Counted from the first letter of the stretch, positions 53,376-62,432 are shown. The stretch is DNA of 64,000 nt from DATKOF01 sp035524795 (GCA_035524795.1 DATKOF010000007.1:1-64000), one strand, 5' to 3'. Made by a program: numbers and translations. The notes: a model not told the origin generated them from the letters alone.

Positions 53376-54881
53376 ATGAGCGACGAACCGATTCCGCCGC
53401 CGGACGAGAACGAGAACCATGTGATCGCCGAGCGCCGCGCCAAGCTGCAGGCGCTGCACGAACAGGGCAACGCCTACCCCAACGATTTCAGTCGCAACGA
53501 TCTGGCCGCGGCGCTGCACGAAACATACGGCGGCCGCGACCACGACTGGTTCGAAGCGAATCCGGTCGCGGTCACCGTCGCCGGCCGCATCATGCTGAAG
53601 CGCGTGATGGGCAAGGCCAGCTTCGCGACAATCCGCGACATGAGCGGCGACCTCCAGCTTTATCTGAACGACGGCGACACCGGCGCGGAGCAGCACGCGG
53701 CGTTCAAGCATTACGACATCGGCGACATCATCGGCGCCGCGGGCACGCTGTTCAAGACGAAAAAAGGCGAGTTGACGGTGCGCGTCAAACGTGTGCGCCT
53801 GCTTGCCAAGTCGTTGCGGCCGCTGCCGGAGAAATTCCACGGCCTGACCGATCAGGAACAGCGCTACCGCCAGCGCTATCTCGACCTGATCGCGAACGCC
53901 GATTCACGGCAGGTATTCATGCTGCGCTCGCGGATCATCCAGGCGATCCGCAATTTCCTGCTCGCGCAGGGCTACCTCGAAGTCGAGACGCCGATGATGC
54001 ATCCGATTCCCGGCGGCGCGGCGGCGCGGCCGTTCGTGACCCATCACAACGCGCTCGATATGGACCTCTATCTGCGGATCGCACCCGAGCTCTACCTGAA
54101 GCGGCTGGTCGCCGGCGGTTTCGAGCAGGTGTTCGAGATCAACCGCAGTTTCCGCAACGAGGGCATCTCGACCCGCCATAATCCCGAATTCACGATGCTC
54201 GAGTTCTACGCCGCCTACCGCGACTATGAATACCTGATGACGTTCATCGAGCAGCTGCTGCGCGACACCGTGCAGACCGCGCTTGGCGGCACACAGATCG
54301 CCTACCAGGGGCGCACCATCGATTTCGGCAAGCCATTTGCACGGCTGCGCATCACCGAGGCATTGCGGAAATATCACCCGGAATTCAGCGACGCGATGCT
54401 GAACGACCGCGCCGCACTGACCGAGAAACTGAAAACCCTCGGCATCCCGTTCCGCGCTCAGGACGGTATCGGCGGACTGCAACTGACGCTGTTCGAGAAC
54501 ACGGTCGAGTCCGAACTGTTCGAGCCGACCTACATCTACCATTACCCGGCCGAGGTGTCGCCGCTGGCGCGCCGCAGCGACCGCGACCCGGAATTCACCG
54601 ACCGCTTCGAGCTCTATATCGCCGGACGCGAGATCGCCAACGGTTTTTCGGAACTGAACGACCCCGAGGACCAGGCCACGCGCTTCGCCGAGCAGGCGAA
54701 ACAGAAGGAAGCCGGCAACCCGGAGGCGATGCACTACGACGCCGACTACATCCGCGCGCTCGAATACGGATTGCCGCCGACCGCCGGCACCGGCATCGGC
54801 ATCGACCGGCTGGTGATGCTGCTGACCGACCGCGCGTCGATCCGCGACGTGATTCTGTTTCCTCTGCTGCGGCCGGAATAG
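53376..54881 (+). CDS. lysS: lysyl-tRNA synthetase, class II
   Basis: LysS charges tRNA-Lys. The 501-residue protein has the N-terminal OB anticodon domain (VTVAGRIMLKRVMGKASFAT) and class II motifs: motif 1 SRIIQAIRNFLLAQGYLEVE, motif 2 FRNEGISTRHNPEFTMLEFY and motif 3 GTGIGIDRLVMLLTDRASIR. The ATG at 53376 lies 2 bp after the prfB stop. prfB-lysS is a conserved pair. Confidence 0.96.
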   Translation: MSDEPIPPPDENENHVIAERRAKLQALHEQGNAYPNDFSRNDLAAALHETYGGRDHDWFEANPVAVTVAGRIMLKRVMGKASFATIRDMSGDLQLYLNDGDTGAEQHAAFKHYDIGDIIGAAGTLFKTKKGELTVRVKRVRLLAKSLRPLPEKFHGLTDQEQRYRQRYLDLIANADSRQVFMLRSRIIQAIRNFLLAQGYLEVETPMMHPIPGGAAARPFVTHHNALDMDLYLRIAPELYLKRLVAGGFEQVFEINRSFRNEGISTRHNPEFTMLEFYAAYRDYEYLMTFIEQLLRDTVQTALGGTQIAYQGRTIDFGKPFARLRITEALRKYHPEFSDAMLNDRAALTEKLKTLGIPFRAQDGIGGLQLTLFENTVESELFEPTYIYHYPAEVSPLARRSDRDPEFTDRFELYIAGREIANGFSELNDPEDQATRFAEQAKQKEAGNPEAMHYDADYIRALEYGLPPTAGTGIGIDRLVMLLTDRASIRDVILFPLLRPE

Positions 54882-54945
54882 CCGCAGGTCATCCTGAAGG
54901 CACCGGCACCGCCTCCGCCAGCGTCATCGATTCCGAGCATTTCAG

Positions 54946-55602
54946 CTAAAGCAGGCCGATCGCCCTCGACACCAGAAGCGCCACGATGACGAGCGAAATC
55001 AGCGCCTGAATCATCGTCAATATTTTCGCCCATCGCGAGAGCACCGGCGTGTCGGTCGGCGAAAAAGCGGTGCTCGTATTGAAAGCGATGAACAGGTAAT
55101 CGATGAACTGCGGCGCCCATCGTGTCCTGGACGACAGGTCGCCCCTGTACTGGGTCATTTGAGGGAATAGAAATGATCCTTCGGCATGCACATCACGGCG
55201 ATCGCGCCGATGCGGGCCCCCGGCATCCAATCGCCAGTACCAAAGCGAAAAAACGACAACATTGGTAATCCAGAGCAGTCCGGCGGAACGCAGAAGTTCG
55301 GTAGCGGATTCCTTGTGTTGCGGCAGCGCTTTTATCAGCAGGAACAGAGAAAATATGAGGGCGATCGTAATGATGCCGTTTACGATATACCCCAGAACCC
55401 GATTCAGCCGGTCACGGCCGATGTAATGGGAGATCAGCAGCGGCACCAGCAGGGCACTGACGGCAACCAGCACCAGCCAGCCCGGCCCCATGACCAGATA
55501 TTCGGGCAACGCAGTATAGATGCCGCCCACCGCCAGCAGCGCGACGATGGCCGGCCAGCGCGGTTCATGAAAAACAGCCGCTCCCGACGACGGTGTCTTC
55601 AT
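54946..55602 (-). CDS. membrane protein, ion-channel-like C-terminus (DUF1345-like)
   Basis: The 218-residue protein has about six hydrophobic segments. The last two flank IDYLFIAFNTSTAFSPTDTP, which resembles the pore-helix and filter region of two-TM ion channels or DUF1345 proteins (ending IQALISLVIVALLVSRAIGL). The filter is not the potassium GYG, so ion selectivity is unknown. The second Met (55602) is preferred over 55605. It lies downstream of bamD on the same strand, 129 bp away. Confidence 0.7.
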   Translation of the reverse strand: MKTPSSGAAVFHEPRWPAIVALLAVGGIYTALPEYLVMGPGWLVLVAVSALLVPLLISHYIGRDRLNRVLGYIVNGIITIALIFSLFLLIKALPQHKESATELLRSAGLLWITNVVVFSLWYWRLDAGGPHRRDRRDVHAEGSFLFPQMTQYRGDLSSRTRWAPQFIDYLFIAFNTSTAFSPTDTPVLSRWAKILTMIQALISLVIVALLVSRAIGLL

Positions 55603-55731
55603 CATTGAAGCAGATGCATCATTCGCTGAGAGCTTCTCCCGCTGATTTCAATCAACGCGGCACGATGGTCATGGTGGACACGGAAATCCGGCGGCGCGAT
55701 GCACGCGGGCGCACCAACCGCGCTGCGCCGC

Positions 55732-56535
55732 CTACTCGCTGCCCTCGTTCCAGATCTGCCACCAGCGCTTGCCGCTCGGCACTTCGCCCTTCAGGTATTT
55801 GCTGTCGGGAAAATTTGTCTTCATCACGCGCTCGGCGTCGTTGCGCAGATCGGTCAATCCGAGCGCGTCATAGGCCTTGACCAGGATCAGCAGCCCTTCT
55901 TCGTTGGCCGGCGCCTGCGGATATTCCTTCAGCGAATACTGGACGCGGTTGGCCGCGCCGACGTAGGCGCCGCGCCTCAGATAGTAGCGCGCAACGTGGA
56001 TTTCGTACGAGGCCAGCGCGTCGACCAGGTAATGCATGTGCTGGATCGCGTCCGGCGCATATTTGCTGTTCGGAAAACGCGTCGCCAGATCCTTGAACCC
56101 TTCGAACGCCTCGCGCGCAGCCTTGGGATCGCGCTCGGTCGGATCCTGACCGATGTAGGAAGAAAGAAATCCCAGATCGCCGTTGAAATGGCACAGCGCC
56201 TTCAGGTAGTAGGCGTAGTCCACCGCCGGATTGTTCGGGTGCAGCTTGATGAAGCGTTCGATCGCGTTGATCGCCGCTTCGGTATCGCCGCTTTTGTACT
56301 CCGCATAAGCGAGGTCGATCTGCGCCTGGATCGCGAACCGGCTGTAGGGGTAGCGGATCTCGATCTGCTGATAGTACTTGATCGCCTTGTCCCAGTCGTG
56401 TTTGTCCATCGCTATCTTGGCTTCGCTGAAGAACTTGTCGTCTTTCCAGTTCTCGGTCTCGTCAGCCTTGTTTTTCAGCATGCCGCACGCGGCGAGACAC
56501 AACGCGAGAAATATCGCTAAACTAGCCCGCTTCAT
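55732..56535 (-). CDS. bamD: outer membrane assembly lipoprotein BamD
   Basis: BamD is the essential lipoprotein of the BAM complex. The 267-residue protein has a signal peptide with lipobox LAAC (MKRASLAIFLALCLAACG) and five TPR-like helical pairs, including KYYQQIEIRYPYSRFAIQAQ, AINAIERFIKLHPNNPAVDY and RDPKAAREAFEGFKDLATRF. The C-terminal WWQIWNEGSE tail is within family range. The ATG at 56535 overlaps the divergent rluD ATG by two bases (CATG). Confidence 0.94.
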   Translation of the reverse strand: MKRASLAIFLALCLAACGMLKNKADETENWKDDKFFSEAKIAMDKHDWDKAIKYYQQIEIRYPYSRFAIQAQIDLAYAEYKSGDTEAAINAIERFIKLHPNNPAVDYAYYLKALCHFNGDLGFLSSYIGQDPTERDPKAAREAFEGFKDLATRFPNSKYAPDAIQHMHYLVDALASYEIHVARYYLRRGAYVGAANRVQYSLKEYPQAPANEEGLLILVKAYDALGLTDLRNDAERVMKTNFPDSKYLKGEVPSGKRWWQIWNEGSE

Positions 56536-57520
56536 GAAAATCGCTCCGAAATTGATGCCCGATTATAGCCGATCGATCGTCGCAGCCGAGACGATCGAAC
56601 TGACGCTGCCGCACCACTGCGCCGGGCAACGACTGGATCAGGCATTGTCACTATTGTTGCCGCAGTATTCACGCAGCCGGCTCGCGCGCTGGATACGCGA
56701 TGGCCAGGTCGAGCTCGACGGCCGGGCCGCGCTGCCCAAAGCCAAAATGTACGGCGGCGAGAAAATAAGGATCGCGCCGCTGCCCGACCCGTCCGCGACC
56801 GCCGCGCAGCCGGAAGCGATCGCGCTCGACGTCGTCTACGAGGACGACGCGCTGCTGGTCGTCAACAAGCCGGCTGGCCTCGTTGTCCATCCCGGCAGCG
56901 GCAACTGGAGCGGCACGCTGCTCAACGCGCTGCTCGCGCACGCGCCGGCGCTCGCCGCGCTGCCGCGCGCTGGCATCGTGCACCGGCTCGACAAGGACAC
57001 CAGCGGCCTGCTGGTCGTCGCCAAGACGCTCGAAGCGCAGACCAGTCTGGTGCGCCAGCTGCAGGCGCGCAGCGTCAAACGCGAATATTTCGCGCTGGCA
57101 CACGGCAAGATCGTGCGCGGCGGCAGCATCGAAGCGCCGATCGGCCGTCATCCGGCTCGGCGCACGCGGATGGCGGTCACCGCGCGTGGCAAGCCGGCAA
57201 CCACGCATTACGAAATTCTGCGCCGCTACCCGCATGCGACGCTGCTGCGCTGCCGGCTCGAAACCGGCCGCACCCATCAAATCCGCGTCCATCTGCAGTC
57301 GATCGGCCATCCGCTGGTCGGCGATCCGGCCTATGGCCGCCGCGCTCATTCACGTGATGGGGCCGGCGCCGATCCGCTGCTCACCGCCTTTCCGCGGCAG
57401 GCGCTGCATGCACAACGCCTCGAACTGATCCATCCTGCAAGCGGCAAACGCGTTGCCTGGGAGGCGCCGCTGCCGCCGGATTTAGAGGCACTGCTCGCCG
57501 CGCTCGACACGCAAAAGTGA
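56534..57520 (+). CDS. rluD: 23S rRNA pseudouridine synthase RluD
   Basis: RluD makes pseudouridines 1911, 1915 and 1917 of helix 69. The protein has an S4 domain (RLDQALSLLLPQYSRSRLAR) and the catalytic motif AGIVHRLDKDTSGLLVVAKT with Asp in HRLDKDTS, then RTHQIRVHLQSIGHPLVGDP. Start is uncertain: ATG 56534 (328 residues) overlaps the divergent bamD ATG, while ATG 56555 (MPDYSRS) also fits. The stop overlaps pgeF (GTGA). Confidence 0.93.
   Translation: MKIAPKLMPDYSRSIVAAETIELTLPHHCAGQRLDQALSLLLPQYSRSRLARWIRDGQVELDGRAALPKAKMYGGEKIRIAPLPDPSATAAQPEAIALDVVYEDDALLVVNKPAGLVVHPGSGNWSGTLLNALLAHAPALAALPRAGIVHRLDKDTSGLLVVAKTLEAQTSLVRQLQARSVKREYFALAHGKIVRGGSIEAPIGRHPARRTRMAVTARGKPATTHYEILRRYPHATLLRCRLETGRTHQIRVHLQSIGHPLVGDPAYGRRAHSRDGAGADPLLTAFPRQALHAQRLELIHPASGKRVAWEAPLPPDLEALLAALDTQK
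56562..56567 (-). promoter_or_regulatory. candidate -10 box of bamD
   Basis: A perfect TATAAT on the minus strand 26 bp before the bamD start. The -35 is weak. The box lies within the 5' end of the divergent rluD gene. Confidence 0.4.
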
Positions 57521-58284
57521 ACATCCCCGCCGACTGGATCATTCCCGACTGGCCGGCGCCGGTAAACGTCAAAGGCCTGATCACGACGCGCCGCGGCGGC
57601 ATCAGCAGCGGTCCCTATGCAAGCTGCAATCTCGGATTGCATGCCGGCGACGATGCGGCCGCAGTCGCCGCCAATCGCCGCCGGCTGCGCGAACTGCTGC
57701 CCGCCGAGCCGAAATGGCTCGAACAGGTGCATGGCAACCGCGTGGTCGCCGCCGACGGTCTGACGGAAACCGCTGCAGCCGACGCCAGCGTCGCGCGCCA
57801 GCCGGGAACCGTCTGCGCGGTGATGATGGCCGATTGCCTGCCGGTGCTGCTGTGTGACCGCGACGGCAGTGTGGTCGGCATCGCGCACGCCGGCTGGCGC
57901 GGGCTCGCCGCCGGCGTCATCGAAAACACCGTGGGCACGATGGCGCTGCCGCCGCAACGCCTGCTCGCCTGGCTCGGACCCGCGATCGGCCCGGCCGCGT
58001 TCGAGGTCGGCGCCGAAGTGCGCGATGCTTTTGTCACGCACGATCCGGCGGCCGCCGCAGCGTTCGTGCCGTCGCGGCAGACCGACAAATGGCGCGCCGA
58101 CCTTTATGCGCTCGCGCGACAGCGTCTCGCGCGCTGCGGGGTCGCACCAATATATGGCGGCGGCCTGTGCACCGCGAGCGATCCGGCGCGCTTCTATTCG
58201 CATCGCCGCGACCGCGTCACCGGCCGCATGGCGGCGCTGATCTGGCTCGCGCCCGGCGCGGAAAAGTTGACGCGTCATCTATAA
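57517..58284 (+). CDS. pgeF: PgeF/YfiH-type multicopper-fold purine nucleoside phosphorylase family
   Basis: The 255-residue protein has the DUF152 motifs: LEQVHGNRVV, AVMMADCLPVLLCD and GIAHAGWRGLAAGVI, which carry the Cys/His zinc site. Family members are described as polyphenol oxidases, purine nucleoside phosphorylases or peptidoglycan-editing factors. The GTG at 57517 overlaps the rluD stop. rluD-pgeF is a conserved pair. Confidence 0.9.
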   Translation: MNIPADWIIPDWPAPVNVKGLITTRRGGISSGPYASCNLGLHAGDDAAAVAANRRRLRELLPAEPKWLEQVHGNRVVAADGLTETAAADASVARQPGTVCAVMMADCLPVLLCDRDGSVVGIAHAGWRGLAAGVIENTVGTMALPPQRLLAWLGPAIGPAAFEVGAEVRDAFVTHDPAAAAAFVPSRQTDKWRADLYALARQRLARCGVAPIYGGGLCTASDPARFYSHRRDRVTGRMAALIWLAPGAEKLTRHL

Positions 58285-58297
58285 TGACTGCACTACC

Positions 58298-59071
58298 TTG
58301 AACGCCCTGACCGGAATTCTCGTTGCGACGGTGGCCGGCGGCGCGCTGAGCGCGACCGCCGCGGCGGCATTCGCCTTCAGCGCGCGCCCGGTCCATGTGC
58401 CAGCGCTGATCAGCTTCGCGATCGGCGCGCTGCTCGGCGCCGCGTTCCTCGAAATCCTGCCGCATGCATTTGAAACCTCGCCCAGCCCGACGCGCATCAC
58501 CGCAATGGTGCTGGCCGGCATCCTGCTGTTCTTCGTCCTCGAGAAGCTGGTGCTGTGGCGTCACTGCCACGAGGAGCAGTGCGAAGCGCATGAATTGCGC
58601 GCGGCGCCGCACGATCACGGCCGCAGCGGCCTGATGATCATGATCGGCACCACTTTCCACAATTTCGTCGACGGCATCCTGATCGCGACCGCCTTCCTCG
58701 CCGACCTGCAGGTCGGCGTGGTGACCGCAATCGCGATCATCACGCACGAGGTGCCGCAGGAAATCGGCGACTTTCTGGTGCTGTTGCATTCCGGCTATCC
58801 GCGGCGCGTCGCGTTCGCGGTCAACATCCTGTCGAGCCTGGCGATGACGGCGGGCGGCGTGTTCGCCTATTTCGCGCTGAAGACGATGCAGCAGTGGATA
58901 CCGCCGCTGCTCGGGCTTGCCGCCGCCAGCATGATCTATGTCGCGGTCGCCGATCTGATTCCGGGCCTGCACCGCCGCCCCGAACTTCACGCCACTTTTC
59001 AGCAGGTCACTCTGATCTGCGCCGGCATTTTCACGGTGTGGGGCGTCGGCGCGCTGGTACGCGAGTCCTGA
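58298..59071 (+). CDS. ZIP-family divalent metal transporter (TTG start)
   Basis: The 257-residue protein has eight hydrophobic segments. The ZIP metal site is visible in TM4 and TM5: GTTFHNFVDGILIATAF and IITHEVPQEIGDFLVLLHS. A His-rich loop (HCHEEQCEAHELRAAPHDHG) follows TM3. It takes up zinc or a similar ion. TTG at 58298 is the only start in place. It lies 13 bp before phaC, so may be co-transcribed with it. Confidence 0.88.
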   Translation: MNALTGILVATVAGGALSATAAAAFAFSARPVHVPALISFAIGALLGAAFLEILPHAFETSPSPTRITAMVLAGILLFFVLEKLVLWRHCHEEQCEAHELRAAPHDHGRSGLMIMIGTTFHNFVDGILIATAFLADLQVGVVTAIAIITHEVPQEIGDFLVLLHSGYPRRVAFAVNILSSLAMTAGGVFAYFALKTMQQWIPPLLGLAAASMIYVAVADLIPGLHRRPELHATFQQVTLICAGIFTVWGVGALVRES

Positions 59072-59084
59072 GATCCGCGCCGCG

Positions 59085-60851
59085 ATGAACTCTCCGCAAA
59101 CCCTGATGCAGGCGCTGCTCGACCAGGCCGGCCGCGCCAGCGCCGAACAGGCGCAAAGCATCGTTCAGTCACTGGCGACTGAACAGCGGATACGGGACAC
59201 CACGCTGCTCGACGCACTGACCGCCGCCCTCGCGCAGGACAGCGAGCAGCTGAACGAAATCCAGCAGCGCTACTACCGGCAGCATCTCGAACTGTGGAAA
59301 CGCGTGATCGCGCGCGCCGACCAGGGCGCGGCCGCCGCGCCGGTGATCGCACCGGAGAAAACCGACCGCCGCTTCCAGTCGCCGGAATGGAATGAATTGC
59401 CGTTCTTCGATTATCTGAAACAGGCCTATTTGCTGAACTCGCGCTGGCTCGGAGAAATGGTTGAAGCGGCGGCGCTTGACGCGCCGGCCAAGCACCGGCT
59501 GCGCTTCTTCACGCGCCAGTGGCTCGATGCCGTGGCCCCCGCCAATTTTCCGGCGACCAACCCGGAAGTTCTGAAACTGGCACAGCAGACCGGCGGCGAA
59601 AGCCTGTTGCGCGGCATCGAAAACCTGAATGCCGATCTGAAAAAGGGCCGCATTACGATGACCGACGAGGCGGCGTTCGAAGTCGGCCGCAATCTCGCGG
59701 TCACTCCCGGCGCGGTCGTATTCGAAAACGATCTGATGCAGCTGATCCAGTACGCGCCGTTGACCGAGACCGTGCACGAAAAACCGCTGCTGATCGTGCC
59801 GCCGTGCATCAACAAGTACTATATCCTCGATCTGCAGCCCGACAATTCATTCGTGCGCTACGCGGTCGCGCAGGGCCATACCGTATTCATGGTGTCGTGG
59901 CGCAACGTGCCGCAGGAAATGGGGCGCGTGACGTGGGACGAATACCTCGAGCGCGGCGTGATCCGGGCAATCGATGCCGTGCTCGAAATCTGCGGCAGTG
60001 GACAGCTCAACGCGCTTGGTTTCTGCATCGGCGGCACGCTGCTGGCGCCGGCGCTCGCGGTGCTGCGCGCGCGTGAACGCGAGCCGGCGGCAAGCCTGAC
60101 GCTGCTGACCGCGATGCTCGATTTCAGCGACGTCGGTGATCTTGCGGTGTTCGTCGATGAGAATTACGTTACGAAACGCGAGCAGGATTTTGCCGCGGGC
60201 GGCGTGCTGAACGGCCGCGAACTGGGGCTGACGTTTTCGAGCCTGCGCGCCAACGAGCTGATCTGGAACTACGTCGTCAACAATTACCTGAAGGGGCAAC
60301 AGCCGGAACCATTCGACCTGCTCTACTGGAACAGCGACAGCACCAACCTGCCGGGCGCGATGTACGTGTATTACCTGCGTAACACCTATCTCGAGAACAA
60401 CCTGCGCGTGCCGGGCAGGCTGACGATGTGCGGCGTACCGATCGACCTCGACACGGTCGCCGCGCCGGCCTATGTGCTCGCCGCGCGCGAGGACCACATC
60501 GTGCCGTGGAAGACCGCCTACCAAAGCACCCAATTGCTCGGCGGGCAGTGCGAGTTCGTGCTGACCGCGAGCGGCCACATCGCCGGCGTCGTCAATCCTG
60601 CAGCGAAGAACAAGCGCCACTACTGGCTCAATACGGATCTGCCGGCCGACGCCGATGCGTGGTTCGCCGCCGCCGCGCAGCGGCCGGGCAGCTGGTGGTC
60701 GCACTGGAGCGGATGGCTCGCGCCGTTCGGCGGCATGCAAGTGCCGGCGCGCCCGCCCGGCGGCGCGAAATATCCGGCCATCGAACCCGCGCCCGGACGC
60801 TACGTGAAAGAGAGGATTCAGGATACAGGATTCGGGATTCAGTCTGACTGA
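59085..60851 (+). CDS. phaC: class I poly(3-hydroxyalkanoate) synthase
   Basis: PhaC polymerises hydroxyacyl-CoA into storage polyester. The 588-residue protein has the PhaC N-domain (RRFQSPEWNELPFFDYLKQA) and an alpha/beta-hydrolase core with lipase-like box GFCIGGT containing the catalytic Cys, the Asp in REDHIVPWKTAYQST and the His in GHIAGVVNPA. The natural end after GGAKYPAIEPAPGRYVK is followed by ERIQDTGFGIQSD, encoded by a heptamer repeat. The reductase and regulator genes follow; the thiolase gene (phaA) is missing here. Confidence 0.94.
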   Translation: MNSPQTLMQALLDQAGRASAEQAQSIVQSLATEQRIRDTTLLDALTAALAQDSEQLNEIQQRYYRQHLELWKRVIARADQGAAAAPVIAPEKTDRRFQSPEWNELPFFDYLKQAYLLNSRWLGEMVEAAALDAPAKHRLRFFTRQWLDAVAPANFPATNPEVLKLAQQTGGESLLRGIENLNADLKKGRITMTDEAAFEVGRNLAVTPGAVVFENDLMQLIQYAPLTETVHEKPLLIVPPCINKYYILDLQPDNSFVRYAVAQGHTVFMVSWRNVPQEMGRVTWDEYLERGVIRAIDAVLEICGSGQLNALGFCIGGTLLAPALAVLRAREREPAASLTLLTAMLDFSDVGDLAVFVDENYVTKREQDFAAGGVLNGRELGLTFSSLRANELIWNYVVNNYLKGQQPEPFDLLYWNSDSTNLPGAMYVYYLRNTYLENNLRVPGRLTMCGVPIDLDTVAAPAYVLAAREDHIVPWKTAYQSTQLLGGQCEFVLTASGHIAGVVNPAAKNKRHYWLNTDLPADADAWFAAAAQRPGSWWSHWSGWLAPFGGMQVPARPPGGAKYPAIEPAPGRYVKERIQDTGFGIQSD

Positions 60852-60867
60852 GGTCTCCTGTATCCTG
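60813..60867 (+). repeat. AGGATTC heptamer repeat and 12-bp inverted repeat at the 3' end of phaC
   Basis: Four 7-mers read AGGATTC, AGGATAC, AGGATTC and GGGATTC (60813-60840) inside the last codons of phaC. In addition CAGGATACAGGA (60819-60830) pairs perfectly with TCCTGTATCCTG (60856-60867) across a 25-nt loop containing the stop. The hairpin is not followed by a T tract. Confidence 0.82.
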
Positions 60868-60907
60868 TAATGCCGCGGCTCTGCGGTTCACTTGTAAGGA
60901 TTATTAT

Positions 60908-61651
60908 ATGTCTCAACGCATCGCTGTCGTGACCGGCGGCATGGGCGGCCTCGGCGAGGCCATCTGCGCCAAGCTGTCGGACATGGGATACCGGGTTGTC
61001 GCCACTCATTCGCCGGGCAACGCAAAGTCCGCATCGTGGCTGGCCGAAATGAAGAAACGCGGCCGTTCGTTCCATACCGTCGAGGTCGATGTCGCCGATT
61101 TCGATTCGTGCGCACAGGCCGTGGCGCGGGTCGAAGCCGAGGTCGGCCCGATCGACGTGATGGTCAACAATGCCGGTATCACGCGCGACATGACGTTCAA
61201 AAAGATGGGCAGGCCGGACTGGGACGCCGTGCTGCGCACCGATCTCGACAGTGTATTCAACATGACCAAGCCGGTGTGCGACGGCATGGTCGAGCGCGGC
61301 TGGGGTCGCATCATCAACATCTCATCGGTCAACGGCCAGAAAGGCGCGTTCGGGCAGACCAACTACGCGGCGGCCAAGGCCGGCATGCACGGCTTCACCA
61401 AGGCGCTCGCGCTCGAGGTCGCGAAGAAAGGCGTCACCGTCAACACCATCTCGCCGGGGTACATCGCGACCAGGATGGTGCTGGCGATCCCGCAGGAAAT
61501 CCTCGATACCAAGATCATCCCGCAGATTCCGCTCGGCCGCCTCGGCAAACCGGAGGAAGTCGCCGGCCTCGTCGCCTATCTATGTTCGGACGAAGCGGCG
61601 TTCGTGACCGGCGCCAACATCGCGATCAACGGCGGGCAGCACATGTATTGA
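60908..61651 (+). CDS. phaB: acetoacetyl-CoA reductase PhaB
   Basis: PhaB reduces acetoacetyl-CoA to (R)-3-hydroxybutyryl-CoA with NADPH. The 247-residue short-chain dehydrogenase has the glycine motif TGGMGGLGEAI, NNAGITRDMTFKKM, catalytic Ser in INISSVNGQKGAFGQ and YxxxK in TNYAAAKAGMHGFTKALALE. The end VTGANIAINGGQHMY is the PhaB signature. AAGGA lies 7 bp before the ATG. It supplies the monomer for PhaC just upstream. Confidence 0.95.
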   Translation: MSQRIAVVTGGMGGLGEAICAKLSDMGYRVVATHSPGNAKSASWLAEMKKRGRSFHTVEVDVADFDSCAQAVARVEAEVGPIDVMVNNAGITRDMTFKKMGRPDWDAVLRTDLDSVFNMTKPVCDGMVERGWGRIINISSVNGQKGAFGQTNYAAAKAGMHGFTKALALEVAKKGVTVNTISPGYIATRMVLAIPQEILDTKIIPQIPLGRLGKPEEVAGLVAYLCSDEAAFVTGANIAINGGQHMY

Positions 61652-61662
61652 CCGCGGTTTGC

Positions 61663-61691
61663 TTGAACCGCCGTCCGAGCGGTGCTAGATT
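61663..61691 (+). promoter_or_regulatory. candidate phaR promoter with a hairpin over its -35 box
   Basis: TTGAAC (61663-61668) and TAGATT (61686-61691) are 17 bp apart. GCGGTT (61654-61659) and AACCGC (61666-61671) form an inverted repeat that covers the -35 box. PhaR proteins repress their own genes, so this could be an operator; that is inference. Confidence 0.5.
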
Positions 61692-61796
61692 ACTTCCTCG
61701 CGCGCCCGCCGGGCGACCGATCCATGCGAGCGCTGACGGCCGACTGCCGGGATATGGCGGACAACCGATCAGCGCCACTCTGACCAAAGGCCTGAC

Positions 61797-62432
61797 ATGA
61801 GCAATGACGTTCGGATCATCAAGAAATACCCGAACCGCCGCCTCTACGACACGGCGACCAGCAGCTATATCACGCTCGAAGACGTCAAGAAGCTGGTGCT
61901 CGACCAGGTCGAGTTCAAGGTCGAGGACGCCAAGACCCACGAAGATCTGACGCGCAGCATCCTGCTGCAGATCATTCTCGAAGAAGAAAGCGGCAACGGC
62001 GCGCCGATGTTTTCGAGCGGCGTGCTGGCCCAGATCATCCGCACCTACGGCCAGACGATGCAGGGCATGATGGGCAGTTACCTCGAAAAGAACATCCAGA
62101 CCTTCATCGACATCCAGAAGAAACTGCAGGAACAGTCGCGTTCGTTGTACGGCGACACCGCGCCCCTTTCGAATGCCGACGCATGGAGCGAATTCCTGAA
62201 GATGCAGGGGCCGGCGATCCAGGGGCTGATGGGGCGCTACCTCGAGCAGAGCGCCAACGCGTTCCTCGAAATGCAGAAACAGATGCAGAAGCAGACCCGC
62301 AGCCTGTTCGGCAATTTCCCGTTTCCGAATTTCACGCCCCCTGTCGCGCCTTCGAAACCCGAGAACGACCATGCCGCCGATAACAAAAGCACCCCGTCCA
62401 AGGACGAAGGCGGCGAAAAAACCGGTACCTGA
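61797..62432 (+). CDS. phaR: polyhydroxyalkanoate synthesis repressor PhaR
   Basis: The 211-residue regulator has the PHB/PHA accumulation DNA-binding domain (VRIIKKYPNRRLYDTATSSY then ITLEDVKKLV, residues 5-67) and the following PHB_acc repeats (ILLQIILEEESGNGAPMFSS, LAQIIRTYGQTMQGMMG). It binds PHA granules and DNA and so adjusts phasin expression to polymer level. The tail is Gln/Met-rich and then Pro-rich. It overlaps the start of rimO by 62 bp. Confidence 0.94.
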   Translation: MSNDVRIIKKYPNRRLYDTATSSYITLEDVKKLVLDQVEFKVEDAKTHEDLTRSILLQIILEEESGNGAPMFSSGVLAQIIRTYGQTMQGMMGSYLEKNIQTFIDIQKKLQEQSRSLYGDTAPLSNADAWSEFLKMQGPAIQGLMGRYLEQSANAFLEMQKQMQKQTRSLFGNFPFPNFTPPVAPSKPENDHAADNKSTPSKDEGGEKTGT

